Below are positions 1 through 11,063 of a stretch of DNA of 64,000 nt, piece after piece (position 1 is the stretch's first letter; every line of letters begins with the position of its first letter). The translations under genes and the position numbers were made by a program. The DNA is from Hexactinellida sp. DTS-2022 (Eukaryota; Porifera; Hexactinellida): assembly GCA_028753945.1 (NCBI GenBank), contig JAPNXP010000011.1:2666001-2730000 (forward strand). The letters are read 5' to 3'. The notes beneath the pieces are model-generated. The model had not been told where the DNA came from. It saw only the letters and a program-made list of their open reading frames with translations, and searched no databases.

Positions 1-498
1 AAAGGGACAATGGAATAAACGCAATGTTTCGGAAGCTACAATTTGTTTAATAACTATAGATACGTATATTAATTAAGAAAATAAATAAATATCGGCTTGG
101 CATTCGTTGACATTTTTTATCGCTCACTTTGGATTATTAATACGGAAATATTTGATATTTTTTTGAAATCTTTTGCTCAAACATGTGAGCTACAACGAAT
201 GCGTATTCAAATTTAGATTCAGCATACTAGAATTGTATTATAGAGACTAAATTAGCTGTATACATCCTAGTTAGTAGTTATAAACATCATATGATAAGGT
301 ATTTATGAAATTTCCTAAACCAAAATGGATCCATGAATTTCTCTGACTTTGATAATAGTTATATATTTCCTGTAGGCTTTCAATCTGTTGGAAATTTTAT
401 CCGATTTTTCTACTATATTCAAGAATGAAATGACAACTTAATTTAGCTAAAATACAATACGTTATATTTACGCTACCTCCGGCTACGAAGCCACTGTG
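1..498. repeat. Dispersed repeat, copy A
   Basis: This segment matches 20336-20834 in the same orientation, with shared blocks such as ATATCGGCTTG, GTGAGCTACAAC and GGCTACGAAGCCACTGTG. Both copies end at the same GCCACTGTG, so this is a true repeat boundary. The left end probably runs out of the window. I see no coding content or inverted ends and cannot name the family. Confidence 0.65.
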
Positions 499-939
499 CA
501 CCATGAATATTCGTTTAATCCATTTCCTTCGAAAAGATGGAATTTATAGTGTCCTGTGGTGATCAAATTTGGTTGTAGTTTTACTACCAACTAGGAATCT
601 GAACATCTTACAATGAACTCGTATTGACATTTGAATTTGCAATAAGAGAGTCTCATACAATTCTGAGGTAATTTACTATGATGTAGCAGGCACAGAAGGA
701 CGCGTATACAAATTCAGGTTTAGAGGTTCTTATATCACATGGTTAAATTACAAAAAGTTTGGTCAGATCTAATTACCTAATAAGCAAACAACAATTTTTT
801 GTCATTGTGAGATGTAACGATGACTGATGTTTGATTCTAAATAACTGTGTGCAGCTTGTAATTTGATATTGATTCGGGGTGTATGAATTGATATACGCAA
901 TTACTATATATATTGAATTCGTCTAGAATCGTGAATAAC
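499..939. other. Unassigned AT-rich spacer
   Basis: I see no gene, terminal repeat or hairpin that I can support here. It may be further decayed transposon 5' sequence in front of the integrase relic that follows. Confidence 0.3.
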
Positions 940-1700
940 ATTTCGTATTTTCCCGAGGATGGGTTCTGGAAACAGAATTTAATATATTCATTGTCAAAGC
1001 TGCCCTCTTCAAACCGTTCTGTGGTATATACTTAAGATTAAATTGCTCAGAAGATCCAATTAATGTCTGGGCCATTGCCGCATGATAGAACAGGAATAAT
1101 TCGCTGCAGTGATTACACCTGCGGTTCAAAATAGTACCATACCAAACAACTAAGCTTTTATATTTAAGGACAAATAATGGAGACAATGGTCAAGATAAAC
1201 GTGTACTCGAGTTAGAGGAGCTTTATGACACAATTCAGAGAGTACACATCGAGTATAACCACGCTAGAAAGTATGGTTTTCACAAGAGATTGACCCAATA
1301 ATATCAAGTGATAACGGAGGTACTTGGCTAGCTGCGAAGAGTACAACGTGCGAAAGTAAATCTGTCAAGTCTCTAGTCACCAAGCCAATTTCATTTATCG
1401 GTTTCTATTCAGGTGCCAAGTGGACTTGATTGATTTCAGGGACATGTCAGGCCGCATAACATGGAATATTGTGCAACGCCTTATAAGTGTTTATTTGTAT
1501 ATCAGGATCATTTATTGAATACTTCCTCCTTCGATCTCTCAAACACAAGTCAGCTTCCGAAGTAACAGACAACTTGGAAAATGCTATATCAGCGACCTCG
1601 GCACTCCGCACATTCTCCAGTCAGACAATGAAGGTGAGTTCTGCAACAGCATCCAATTTCTCTACTGGATCAAAAATGACCTTCCACCAAAATAATGAAT
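940..1700 (+). pseudogene. Ginger-type integrase relic, copy 1
   Basis: Broken plus-strand frames match the better copy at 59.0-59.9 kb block by block: a LPSSNRS segment, then KRVLELEELYD, then an integrase-core stretch with YQDH and finally the region matching ILQSDN. Several stops and frameshifts interrupt it, and the PHD-like and Cys-rich C-terminal parts seen at 60.3-61.0 kb are missing. The family would encode a DDE integrase that moves a cut-and-paste DNA transposon. This copy is dead and truncated, and no inverted ends were found around it. A gypsy-type LTR origin of the core is possible, but the shared non-integrase N-terminal segment argues for the same element as at 58.7 kb. Confidence 0.6.
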
Positions 1701-2071
1701 GGAAAACCACGACATAGAGAGTCAATACTCTGTTGAGTGTGTATAACATTGAAATATACGTGTGTATGCAATAAATGCACTGAACTAACAATGCTTAACA
1801 AACCAAATTATTCTAATATACATTTAACACAATTTTTTTACTGATTTAAATTATCCGTTTAAATAACAAACTTTAGACTAAAACAGTAAGTAGTTGACAA
1901 TGATTGAGAGTATGGTTTCATAACTATTAAAAGCATATTATTCACTTTAACAATGTGTTAATTTATAATCCAATTATATATACGTAATCAACGAATGACA
2001 GTAACATAGAACTGACAATAGCTGTTTCTGAAAAATTATACTCTATAATCTATAAGATAGACTATTGATAG
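1701..2071. other. Unassigned spacer
   Basis: AT-rich, with no supported feature. Confidence 0.3.
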
Positions 2072-2653
2072 CAGGGTTGGGACAAGTACATTTGAAAGTA
2101 CTTAAGTACAAGTACTACTACTTTTCAGATATTTAAGTACAATACAAGTACAAGTACAGGTAAACTTAAAGGACTTAAGTACAAGTACAAGTACAATGAA
2201 AAAATTAGGAAAATACTTAAGTACAAGTACAAGTACAAGTACAAGTACAAGTACTTCCCAAGCTCTTATGATAAATCTCTCGTACTTATAGTAGAAATTG
2301 CTAAATACATAGTTTATATAGTATCATCCAAATCTATTTAATTGATTTAGCAGTAGTCCTTGACAAGAACACAATTCCTAATATACTAAGTATTAAGTAA
2401 CACTACTTTATTTGAGATGGGATTTGAGGAACATCAATGATGTGTGTTGGAAATATATTTAATGATAAGAAAGTCACGAGTAACAAGTACTCAAGTACAA
2501 GTGCAAGTACTTTAGAAAATTGAGGAAAGTAATTAAGTACAAGTACAAGTACAACGGAAAAATGGTGAAACTACTTAAGTACAAGTACAAGTAAACAAAA
2601 AATGTACTTAATTAAAGAAGTACTTAGGTAAATTGTACTTGAACCCAACCCTG
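2072..2653. mobile_element. hAT-type non-autonomous element with GTACAA arrays
   Basis: The element starts CAGGGTTGGG and ends CCCAACCCTG. It is flanked by a perfect 8-bp duplication ATTGATAG (2064-2071 and 2654-2661), the hAT signature. The ends are filled with ACAAGTACAAGTACTT-type repeats; the middle is ordinary AT-rich sequence. The sister copy at 54850-55839 has the same ends and core in the opposite orientation but carries two extra insertions. No transposase is encoded. Confidence 0.9.
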
Positions 2654-2749
2654 ATTGATAGATTGCATTGCTATGACTATACGAATTGGAAATCGAAAAT
2701 TGTTTGCTAAATATAAAAGTAGGTGGGCTAGTAAATATATGCTATACAG

Positions 2750-2893
2750 TCTGTTGTCTCTAATTGTCCACTTCTCTAAGAGTCCACTTATTTACTTGTC
2801 CAAATCAACTATTTATATATCTGTAATAGTCCACATTCTCTAATAGTCCACTTTGGGCCAATTGCCCACTGGTGGACTATTAGAGAGAAGAGT
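2750..2893. mobile_element. MITE related to the element at 62.26-63.94 kb
   Basis: Repeated TCTCTAATAGTCCAC and GTGGACTATTAGAGAGAA blocks face each other, with CCCACTGGTGGAC near the right edge. The same words form the ends of the element at 62260-63944. Exact ends and a TSD were not resolved. Confidence 0.5.
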
Positions 2894-4128
2894 GTGTATT
2901 CAAAATACAATGTATATACGGAATTTCAAAAGTATTTAAATAAACTGCAAAAAATTTCAATGAAAACAGGCCACATTAGTCTGTAATATAAATAGTAATC
3001 ATAATCTGAAACAATTTTTATTAAACCAACACAATGTGGCAATGCAAAAAAACTTACATTAGCTTCGAATTAATCAAGACATTATGAGAATAAATATTGT
3101 GTGCCGTCATCGGCACTCCCGATTGACCTATATAAACAGTACCAAATTACCAATAATACGCATTGGTTACCGAAATTTGCCCATATTAACCGAATTTGTC
3201 GGTTTCCCAATTAAGAAACCTGCACTGTGTTATTATTGCAAGATCACTAATATTAAAAATTTTCCTATCCGTCATTGTTGGCACATGGTGTGCATATTAT
3301 TTGAAAGTACGCATACAGGAATATTTGAGATAGCATAACGTAATATAAATTATAAATTACAAATACAAATAAATTATAGGTGAAACTGGTCAGTACAAAT
3401 TTGGGAAAGTTAAAAGGACCTTCGGTGAGGGAACTAACGAGGGTCTAGAATATTCAAATACAAATTAACGTGTGTATTTAGCCCGCCCCTGGTACATCGT
3501 ATTTAATACCGGGGATGTTGACTGCAACTCTTGTATTTTTCGAAATTCGAATGTCATGTTTTACTACCACAAATTTTTCATTTCTCATGATCGAGACAAA
3601 TTTCGAGGGACAAAGGTGTCCCATTATACTGTTAACACCAGTATCTATCGGGTAAATGAGACAAGCTTCAATATTTAATTCATATATGCATCTAGTTTAA
3701 ACATATATGTGAACATATAATGATAGGAATTAATCAATACTAATTCAGTTTCCAAATAAAACAACTACTAAAAAAAGAGTTGGGTTTTGTCCAGTCAAAA
3801 ACAGTTTTGGACGGATAGTGGACAAAACAAAAATAAAACAGGATATAACCGGACGAAAGCTCAATAAAACCTTGACGCAGTGTCGAAGAATATAATTGTT
3901 ATTATATTGATCCAATATAATCATACGTGTTTAAAGTTTATTAAACATTTGTATGCATAGGAGCCGATAGTGCCGATTTGGGCTGGTCCGGACCCGCCCA
4001 AATTTTAGAGGAAATCATAAGAAATCGGCGCCTATGGCTCAGAATCTGAGATGGACCTGCCCAAATATTAGAGGAAATCAAAAGAAATCGGCGCCAATGT
4101 TTGTATGTATGGGTTCTTGATTAACTAA
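2894..4128. other. Mostly unassigned; short tandem duplication at the right
   Basis: Most of this stretch shows nothing I can support. At 3957-4100 a unit of about 70 bp ending AGAAATCGGCGCC is repeated twice. The first unit is bounded by AGGAGCCGAT and ATCGGCGCCT, suggesting a small inverted-end element that duplicated in place. Confidence 0.35.
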
Positions 4129-4793
4129 AGTACTGTTGTATGAGATTCTTACTACCATGAGATTCTTACTACTTTGTATACAAGGACCATGGATGTTACA
4201 TTGCTATGAGATTCTTACTACCATGAGATTTCTACTACCACTTGTTATTCTTTCTCACCTGTTTTCTAAATATCTATTCTCAATAGTTAAGTGTTAACCA
4301 CATGAATAACCAATTTAGAAAGGAATAACAAGAGTTTGATTGTGATATTGTAATGGAATAAATTCATTTGCAAATAGAATTAGTATATTTAGTTACTAAC
4401 AAAATTCTAAATTGCAAATACATACATTGCTAAAACTGTAATTCGTAAAATATGAAGGCTAACGACCATATATGAGTTCAGCACAGGCTGAAAATGGTGA
4501 TCAAAATTTGCTAACTATATTGATTGGCTGGTGTTTTCTCCACGTGTTCATTATATTTAAATGATAATTAACACGAAACATCCACTAATTGTACATCGGT
4601 TGCCAAAATATGACCAGAATTCATTTGAGAATTCTGAAGATATTCTGTTGGTGAACATAGGCGCCAACCATGCCGGGGCGGACGGGGCGTGCCCCGGCAT
4701 GAAAGAATCATGCCGGGCGGCCACTGTTTCGCCCCGGCATAAATCTTCCGAAATTCGGTGATTTTTTGGTGGTGTTTCGTGATAATTTGGATG

Positions 4794-5060
4794 TACCGTA
4801 TTGCCTTGAATAGTAGCCGGGGCGATTATTGTTTTTTAGGCTATTTTCTGACTAATCATTTTTGTGACTTTTCGAGAATATCACATGTTGATACAAATTA
4901 TTTAGTATTAGTCGGTTGATAATCGTATTGCCATTAAAATTCAATAAATATATTTACTCCGGGAAGCGGTAGTAACATGTTATTTTCCAATTTGGGTGGG
5001 CGATTATTCAAGCGGGGCGATTATTCGAGGGGGGGGGATACTATTCAAGGAAATACGGTA
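4794..5060. mobile_element. Tigger/pogo-derived MITE (267 bp)
   Basis: The ends read TACCGTATTGCCTTGAATAG and the complement of TACCGTATTTCCTTGAATAG, including the TA target. Inside are GGGGCGATTATT words facing each other. The same TACCGTAT...GAATAGTAGCC ends and GCGATTATT words bound the coding Tigger element at 47031-49035, so this is probably a deletion derivative of that family. Confidence 0.8.
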
Positions 5061-7045
5061 TCTATCATGGATTGCTTTTTTTATTATTTCTGAACTCGTT
5101 TGAGCAAATTTCCTGCATGTTTGGACCCACTGCGAAAATCGCTGGAAAAATATTCATACGTTTAGTTCAACACGAACCTATTTGGTTCGAGTGAACATAT
5201 TTAGAGTAATTTAATTCGAGTGGAAGCCAACAAATTTGGTTCGGCTCAACTAAAAATTCTAAATCGATTCATATCATCTCTGCTCGAAAGGTAATTAATT
5301 AACATAAATCGGTGACAGTCGAAATTCAACCGCGGGGAAGTTTTTTGCGCCTAGTTCTCCACGAACCTATTTGATTCGGATCAACCTATTTAGTTAATCT
5401 AGAACTATGCTAATTAGGTTCGGCCGAACTTAATTCGAACCGTTAAAGTTAAAGAATGCAGGGTATGTGTTGTGTCAGAATAGATAGCGATTTAGCGGGT
5501 AATTTTCATCAACACAAAACAGACTTTTGGAAAAAAGTTACATAATAGGTAAACAACTTTTCGGAAAACATGTTTTATACTAGGTGAAATTTTTGAAAAT
5601 GTATAACTCGCCCCGGAATGATTTTCCGAAAAATGGAAAGTTCGACGCCACTGTTTGGTGAGTGTCCACTAACTTGACTTCCAAGTAAGGCAAATAAATC
5701 CAGCTCCTTGTATTCCAATGAATTCTATATATAGTAGATGCTGGATATAAGAACGCCGGTTCTAAGAACATTAACCGTTCTTAGGCTCGGTTGCGATTCG
5801 ATTTATCGACATTAACCGATTAATCGTCCATGCTACTCAATACAACTAATCCTTTAGAAAATCCAGTTTATACACTGAATAAGACTCAGCTTTAAAAAGT
5901 ATTACCCAAAAATACTACACTAATTGATACATTTAAAATAAAATAAATAAAATAAAATATATTATGCGGTGATGTCGTGATGGGAAATGGATTTATGATA
6001 TCATTTTCTAACATAATTCAGATAATTTTAATTATTTATTCAATAATTTCCAACTAATACTGGTGATTTTGAACAGACCGGAAAAGTGGCTAACGAGATC
6101 TGTAACCGCTAACCGAATACAGCAGATATTGCTAGAAAAAACAGTTCCCATGTGGTTCAATAGACTCTGGGAGAGTGGAATAAAGATTGCAAATTATTGC
6201 TGGATTTAATAATCAAGTAGGTTAGCATTTTGATATTTTGTCATTAATGAATGACTCACTATAGTTACTGGAAAGTTGGAATGGAAGTTAGAGAAAGTAG
6301 TATACAGCAAGTATTTTCTTCATTTGCTACAGTGTTTTATTCATATTTCGAATATAAATATTGAAGGGCAAGAGAAAATAGAATTCACTTTCAATATCAG
6401 GTAGAACGAACTATAACCAGTGCCACGTTTTTATTACTGTTTACTGATAATACTGGAGGTTGTACATTTTATGTAACTCTATACCAGCCTCATTTACCTC
6501 AGCTATAATCTTTTTTCCTAGTACGTAGATAGATAGCGATATTAATTGTCTAAATTACAAATTCTCGAAGAAATTGGACAATAATCAATTCTCAATTAAT
6601 TAATAATTTTGTTGTGGTCATTCCCTTGAGGTCCATAAGCGGTAGTTGCAAGATTGTCAACTTGAAGATCTTATGATAATCTTTTAATTCCGATAAAGTG
6701 AGTGTATATGATTGCATACTGTCAAAGTATTGTGTCCTAGGCCATGTATAATTGGTAAATTCATGTATAGCTATAGAAAACAACTTTATACGAACATTTT
6801 AACATTTTGATAATAGATTCACATTTAAAATTTTTTGGGAAAAAATTACCTAAAAATATTTTGTTTTTTGATATAAAATATTATTTTATTAAATTTTTAA
6901 AGTGTTCTCATTTCTTAGCCGATCTATGTACATAGTTAAAAATAAACAAACAGATACAAAATGCACATAACGAACGATTTTAAAATATAAATTGATGCTG
7001 TACAACAAGTACAAATATTATAGTAATAATTATACGTACCGTATA

Positions 7046-7251
7046 CAGTGGATGCCGGTTATAAGCACATCGTCGGGAACTGCACTTAAGGTGCCTATAA
7101 CCGGCATGTTCTTATAACCGACATAAATTATATAGGGTAGATGGCAAGCGGTTTCCAACATGGTGTGCTTATATCCGATATGTTCGTATAACCGGTGTGC
7201 TTATATCCGATATGTTCTTATAACCGGTGTGCTTATATCCGACATCTACTG
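7046..7251. mobile_element. pogo-like MITE (206 bp) with internal tandem units
   Basis: It begins CAGTGGATGCCGGTTATAAG and ends CGACATCTACTG, with TA on both sides. Near the right end a unit containing GTGCTTATATCCGATATGTTC and ATAACCG is repeated about three times. A relative in the other orientation lies at 56449-56605. Confidence 0.8.
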
Positions 7252-7691
7252 TATTAGCAAATTGAGATATTGGAATGGAATATATTCCACCTCAATATCA
7301 CAATCAAACTCTTGTTATTCCATTATAAATTGGTTATTCATGTGGTTAACACGTAAGTATATTGAGAATAGATCTTGAGAAAACAGGTGAGAAAGAATAA
7401 CAAGTGGTAGTAGAAATCTCATGGTAGTAAGAATCTCATAGCAATGTAACATCCATGGTCCTTGTATACAAAGTAGTAAGAATCTCATGGTAGTAAGAAT
7501 CTCATACAACAGTACTACTAAGCTTGTATCCTGTTATAGGCAGTTAAGTGGGTATCTGGAGCTAGAATGGAAACATTACAAACCATGTTAGCATCATGCA
7601 TATTATATTGTTATACACAGTTATGTATTAGATGATCAGATTTTACTATATTATTTTAATCGGTAGAGATATTTTCAATAAAAGTAAAATA

Positions 7692-7830
7692 CAGTCAACT
7701 CTGCTTAATAGAGCCATCCCGGGACCAGGTTGTTTTGACCCGATTAAGCGGAGAAACCGATAAACCGGTGCCAATATTAAGCGGAAATTTCTATACAAAT
7801 ATTTTAAACATTAATAAAAAACTCAGTTAT
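7692..7830. mobile_element. Solo end of a pogo-like element
   Basis: It opens TA-CAGTCAACTCTGCTTAATAG, the same end type as at 27742 and 36597, followed by two more TTAAGCGGA words. No matching opposite end was found nearby, so it is a truncated copy. Confidence 0.55.
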
Positions 7831-7926
7831 GTCCAGTTTTAGGTTTGGGAGAAGCCGGGTAAAACCTTGGCTTAAAGCACTAAGTTTAAAACTACTTGGC
7901 CAAAACCTACCAACCCTGCTAAATAA

Positions 7927-8242
7927 AGGAGTGAAACAAATATACCGAAAATTCGTAGATCGAACGAAATGTTTCAACGAATATTCGTTTGAACTAAAAT
8001 TAGCAGAAACGAATATTCGTTTACAACTTTAGGACAACAACATAATTTTTGTATAGTTGGAGAGGGAATAAAAATCACATCCTACTTGTTTTGTAGATTC
8101 TGTGTCTAATACACTTTGTGACTGTGTTTAAATTATTTGAACAATAACAAAAACTATTTTCCACTGATATTTTCGGATATGAATTTGATTTAAAGCTTAG
8201 TTATCAAAACGAACGAATATTCGGATATTCGTTTCAGCCCTA
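7927..8242. mobile_element. hAT MITE of the GAATATTCG family (316 bp)
   Basis: The ends resemble TAGGGCTGAAACGAATAT; the left one is slightly decayed (AGGAGTGAAACAAATAT). An exact 8-bp duplication CTAAATAA flanks it (7919-7926, 8243-8250). Several CGAATATTCG words lie inside. The same family is at 16753-17144. Confidence 0.85.
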
Positions 8243-8289
8243 CTAAATAACATCAATAGACAATATCAGAAACTCCAGACCCGGTATTT

Positions 8290-8336
8290 ATATAGTGTTT
8301 ACGCGTACACCCGAAAACAAACAATCTGCAACATTT
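8290..8336. mobile_element. Fragment of Ginger-type inverted end
   Basis: The words TTTACGCGTACACCCGAAAA and CTGCAACAT match the inverted arm at 62190-62260. Only this short piece remains. Confidence 0.4.
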
Positions 8337-8366
8337 ATAGTCTCAATTAGTAAACATTTAAATATA

Positions 8367-8437
8367 CCCTGTTAAATAAATGAAAGTTCAATATTTCATG
8401 AGAAATGAAATATTGAACTATCATATATTCAACAGGG
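8367..8437. mobile_element. 71-bp hairpin MITE
   Basis: A compact inverted repeat starts CCCTGTTAAATAAATG and ends CAACAGGG, with the stem AAGTTCAATATTTCAT / ATGAAATATTGAACT and a TA on each side. It could fold into a long hairpin. I see no coding content. Confidence 0.6.
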
Positions 8438-8966
8438 TAAGTTCCAATTCGTTGTTACACTTGATTACAACCTATGTTTGCAGCTTTGTTCACATATCTG
8501 AGAGCATTGGATACAAAGTTTGAATGGTGCAAGAATCTTATTGATAATGACTGTTTGTGCAAATCCATCCATGTCGCTCTTATCATAATAAAAAAATCGT
8601 CATATTCATCTGCTTCAAGGATCATTAGCATATCAAAACCTGGCAAACTTCAGCAATCAGCATGTTTGATGCATTATCAATTATCATATTAGTTAAATGG
8701 TAAATAAATTATTTGTAGATAATATTGTGGAAAATGTCATTCATTATGTTCTTCGCGTGAACGAATGCATCAGAAATCAAGTGAATGCAAAGAACAACCA
8801 TAAACAGTGTACGTTATCGCAAGAAAGAATTTAACCTGATAAATAAAAGCATAGATATATGTATGTGATGGATCATGGATATCATAGGTGTCGTAAACCA
8901 CCCGGGCACCCGGACATTTCCGCGGACAAGAGTAGTTATACGGAGCTACCCAGAGCTACAAGGAGT
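8438..8966. other. Unassigned spacer
   Basis: Short overlapping frames on both strands near 8455-8692 show no recognisable motif and mirror each other, so I do not call a gene. Confidence 0.3.
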
Positions 8967-9712
8967 TAGAAGCGGCACCAGGGGGGGATTAGGGGGGGCT
9001 CGAGCCTCCACTATTTGGGGGTGAGCCCCACCCCCCTGGAGCTGCAATAGAATATCATCCTCATAAGGATATTACAACCTCTCAACGAGCTTGTGATAAA
9101 GAAATTACATTTCTGTTGTCCCCAGGCATTCACCCAGGAAATTTTACCGCGCTCCTAGATTTTGTTAGAGCTCGTTCAGTTTTATTTTGTACGCCTAGAT
9201 TAGTAATCTTGTATTAAGTCTATGGGAGCAACTCTCGATATTGAAACCTAGAATCGATTTTTGTACGCCTAGATAAAAATCCTGCCAAATACGCTCCTTT
9301 AGGCGCGCCCAGCACGCCTGGATAACACCCTGGTTGTCCCTGTACCTTGAATTAGAGTGAATATTTGAAAAATGAAAGCATATACATAGTAATTGGAATT
9401 CATTTATTTTCATTTCGTAATCACTAATTCACTATCTAAATTATATAATTCATTAAAAAATGGCAAATAATTTTTATTTATTCTAATAGTGAAATTTTCA
9501 ATTATTCCTAAATGCCTTCACCGCTGTACCAATCGACAATTCCCTCCTCTGCTGTAGCTCCTTTATTACTAAAAATTTGATGGATTTCTTAAACTTTATA
9601 CTACTATAGTCTTGTAATAGAGCATAAAAAATATTTATTAATTGTGCCCCCTGAAATCCCCCTGCCCCCCAGAGCCCCCCCCCCCTGATAGAAAATCCTG
9701 GCGCCGCCACTG
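8967..9712. mobile_element. hAT-type element (746 bp), GGCGCCAGG ends
   Basis: The left end TAGAAGCGGCACCAGG and the right end CCTGGCGCCGCCACTG are inverted copies, and CAAGGAGT is duplicated exactly on both sides (8959-8966, 9713-9720). Runs of G near the left and C near the right are part of the ends. No transposase frame is visible. A shorter relative with the same end lies at 63706-63862. Confidence 0.88.
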
Positions 9713-10035
9713 CAAGGAGTTGGGTAAAGTACACTTGGAAATTATACACTTGCATACATGCCAACCGAATAGGAATTTTAACCATTTTGGCTGTCTTTAC
9801 AGGCGTGTAGGGAATGAATAAATTCTAATAATGCCTATTAATAATTTATATATCTGCATTTTGTTTTGTGTAAATTAACTATTCCTATTTAAGGACACAT
9901 GGAGTCCCTGTAGCTCACGGTAAACGTATATAATTAAACAATTTGATTTATGTCAACTTTAACAAATACTAAATAACATTATATTATGTCTTGCCATGCA
10001 TTCTGAATTAATCACATAATGCAATGCTTGGTTAG
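9713..10035. other. Unassigned spacer
   Basis: No supported feature. Confidence 0.3.
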
Positions 10036-10836
10036 TGCATGGCCTACTATATTATACGGCTAGATAAGTCAAGTATTTGCCATTTTATTTCCAGGCCAGT
10101 GTTTACTTTCTAATTGCTCCTAAATGAATTACCTATTGTCATGGAATAAACTAAACTTAGGTTTCAAATACGCTGGAAACATCTAAAATACTTTTGAGGA
10201 TGATTTCTCATCGTATTTAACCACAATGACGTAATCAAATATACGTACCCATATATGGAAATTAAAATACTAATTATGAAGTAGAGATTGAAGTAGAGAT
10301 TTTGTGAACATTAGCTAAATAAGTCCCAAGAACGGTCATTAAACTGACTGGGCAACATGTAAATCGTCAAACAGCACTTTTAAGACTTAGATTAAAATCT
10401 AACTATACATTTCAAAAAAATACAAAACATATGGTTTGATAACAATAGCATAATTATTTACTTACATCGACGTTGAAAAGAATTTGAGTGAAAGGAATGA
10501 CATAATTTGTTAATGTAGTTAGTTTTTTTAGAAGAAAAATGCATTAGGATAAAAACGGCAAAGTTAGATTCCCAAATTATCTAAAAAATTAACATTTATT
10601 TAACATGATTGCCATATATGGGTATGTATATTTGATTACGTCATTGTGGTTAAATACGATGAGAAATCATTCTCAAAAGTATTTTAGATGTTTCCGGCAT
10701 ATTTGAAAACCTAAGTTTAGTGTATTCCATGACAATAGGTGATGTATTTTACGAGCAATTAGAAAGTAAACACTGGCCTGGAAATATAATGGCAAATACT
10801 TGACTTATCTAGCCGTATTATTTAGTAGGCCATGGT
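10036..10836. mobile_element. Fold-back element with arms of about 220 bp
   Basis: The left arm (10036-10260) and right arm (10606-10836) are long inverted copies, from TGGCCTACTA at the outside through TTATCTAGCCGT, AGTAAACACTGGCC and TTGATTACGTCATTG to ATATATGG at the inside. The centre of about 345 bp has no coding content. The TGACGTAATCAAAT word near the inner arm is shared with the fold-back at 17168-17900. A TSD was not identified. Confidence 0.75.
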
Positions 10837-11040
10837 CAGTGTAATTCCTTTGACTCCTAGTCGAGCCAGCCCACCAAGCGAGAAGAAAAATTATGGCGTG
10901 TCCAGGGATTCTTTGGAGCCCTGTACAGGTATGTGACTCAAATAGGTCGGCAGGTATGCACTTGCAAGAGGTGGATCGAACTACGACCCTCATTCAGTTG
11001 GCACGGCCCAAGATTTCATTGACCGGGAGGACGAAGGGTG
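10837..11040 (-). repeat. Possible SINE-like sequence with B-box
   Basis: On the minus strand the word TAGTTCGATCCACC resembles an RNA polymerase III internal B-box. This stretch is less AT-rich than its surroundings. I found no convincing A-box and no second copy in the window, so this is only a candidate. Confidence 0.25.
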
Positions 11041-11063
11041 AATTCTCGTAATGTTAGATTTAC

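Larger units (their letters stand above)
4129..7516. mobile_element. 3.4 kb unit with 220-bp terminal inverted repeats
   Basis: The segment from 4129 to about 4352 is repeated in inverted, nearly identical form at about 7296-7516. Both arms contain two GAGATTCTTACTACCATGAG-type blocks and the word CAAGGACCATGGATG. The outer ends read AGTACTGTTGTATGAG and its complement, and the flanks share ACTAA (4124-4128 and 7517-7521), consistent with a 5-bp TSD. No transposase remains inside. The interior holds a pogo-like MITE, a GC-rich hairpin near 4669-4701 (CATGCCGGGGC and its complement), another MITE and AT-rich sequence. The superfamily is unknown. The alternative is two independent inverted copies of a short repeat. 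Confidence 0.55.

Noticed and set aside
2072..2653. Regular short repeats that might look like a CRISPR array
   Set aside because: There are no unique spacers of constant length, the genome is eukaryotic, and hAT ends with an exact 8-bp duplication explain the block.
10837..11040. A functional tRNA gene, because of TTCGATCC on the minus strand
   Set aside because: No cloverleaf and no A-box; kept only as a weak SINE candidate.
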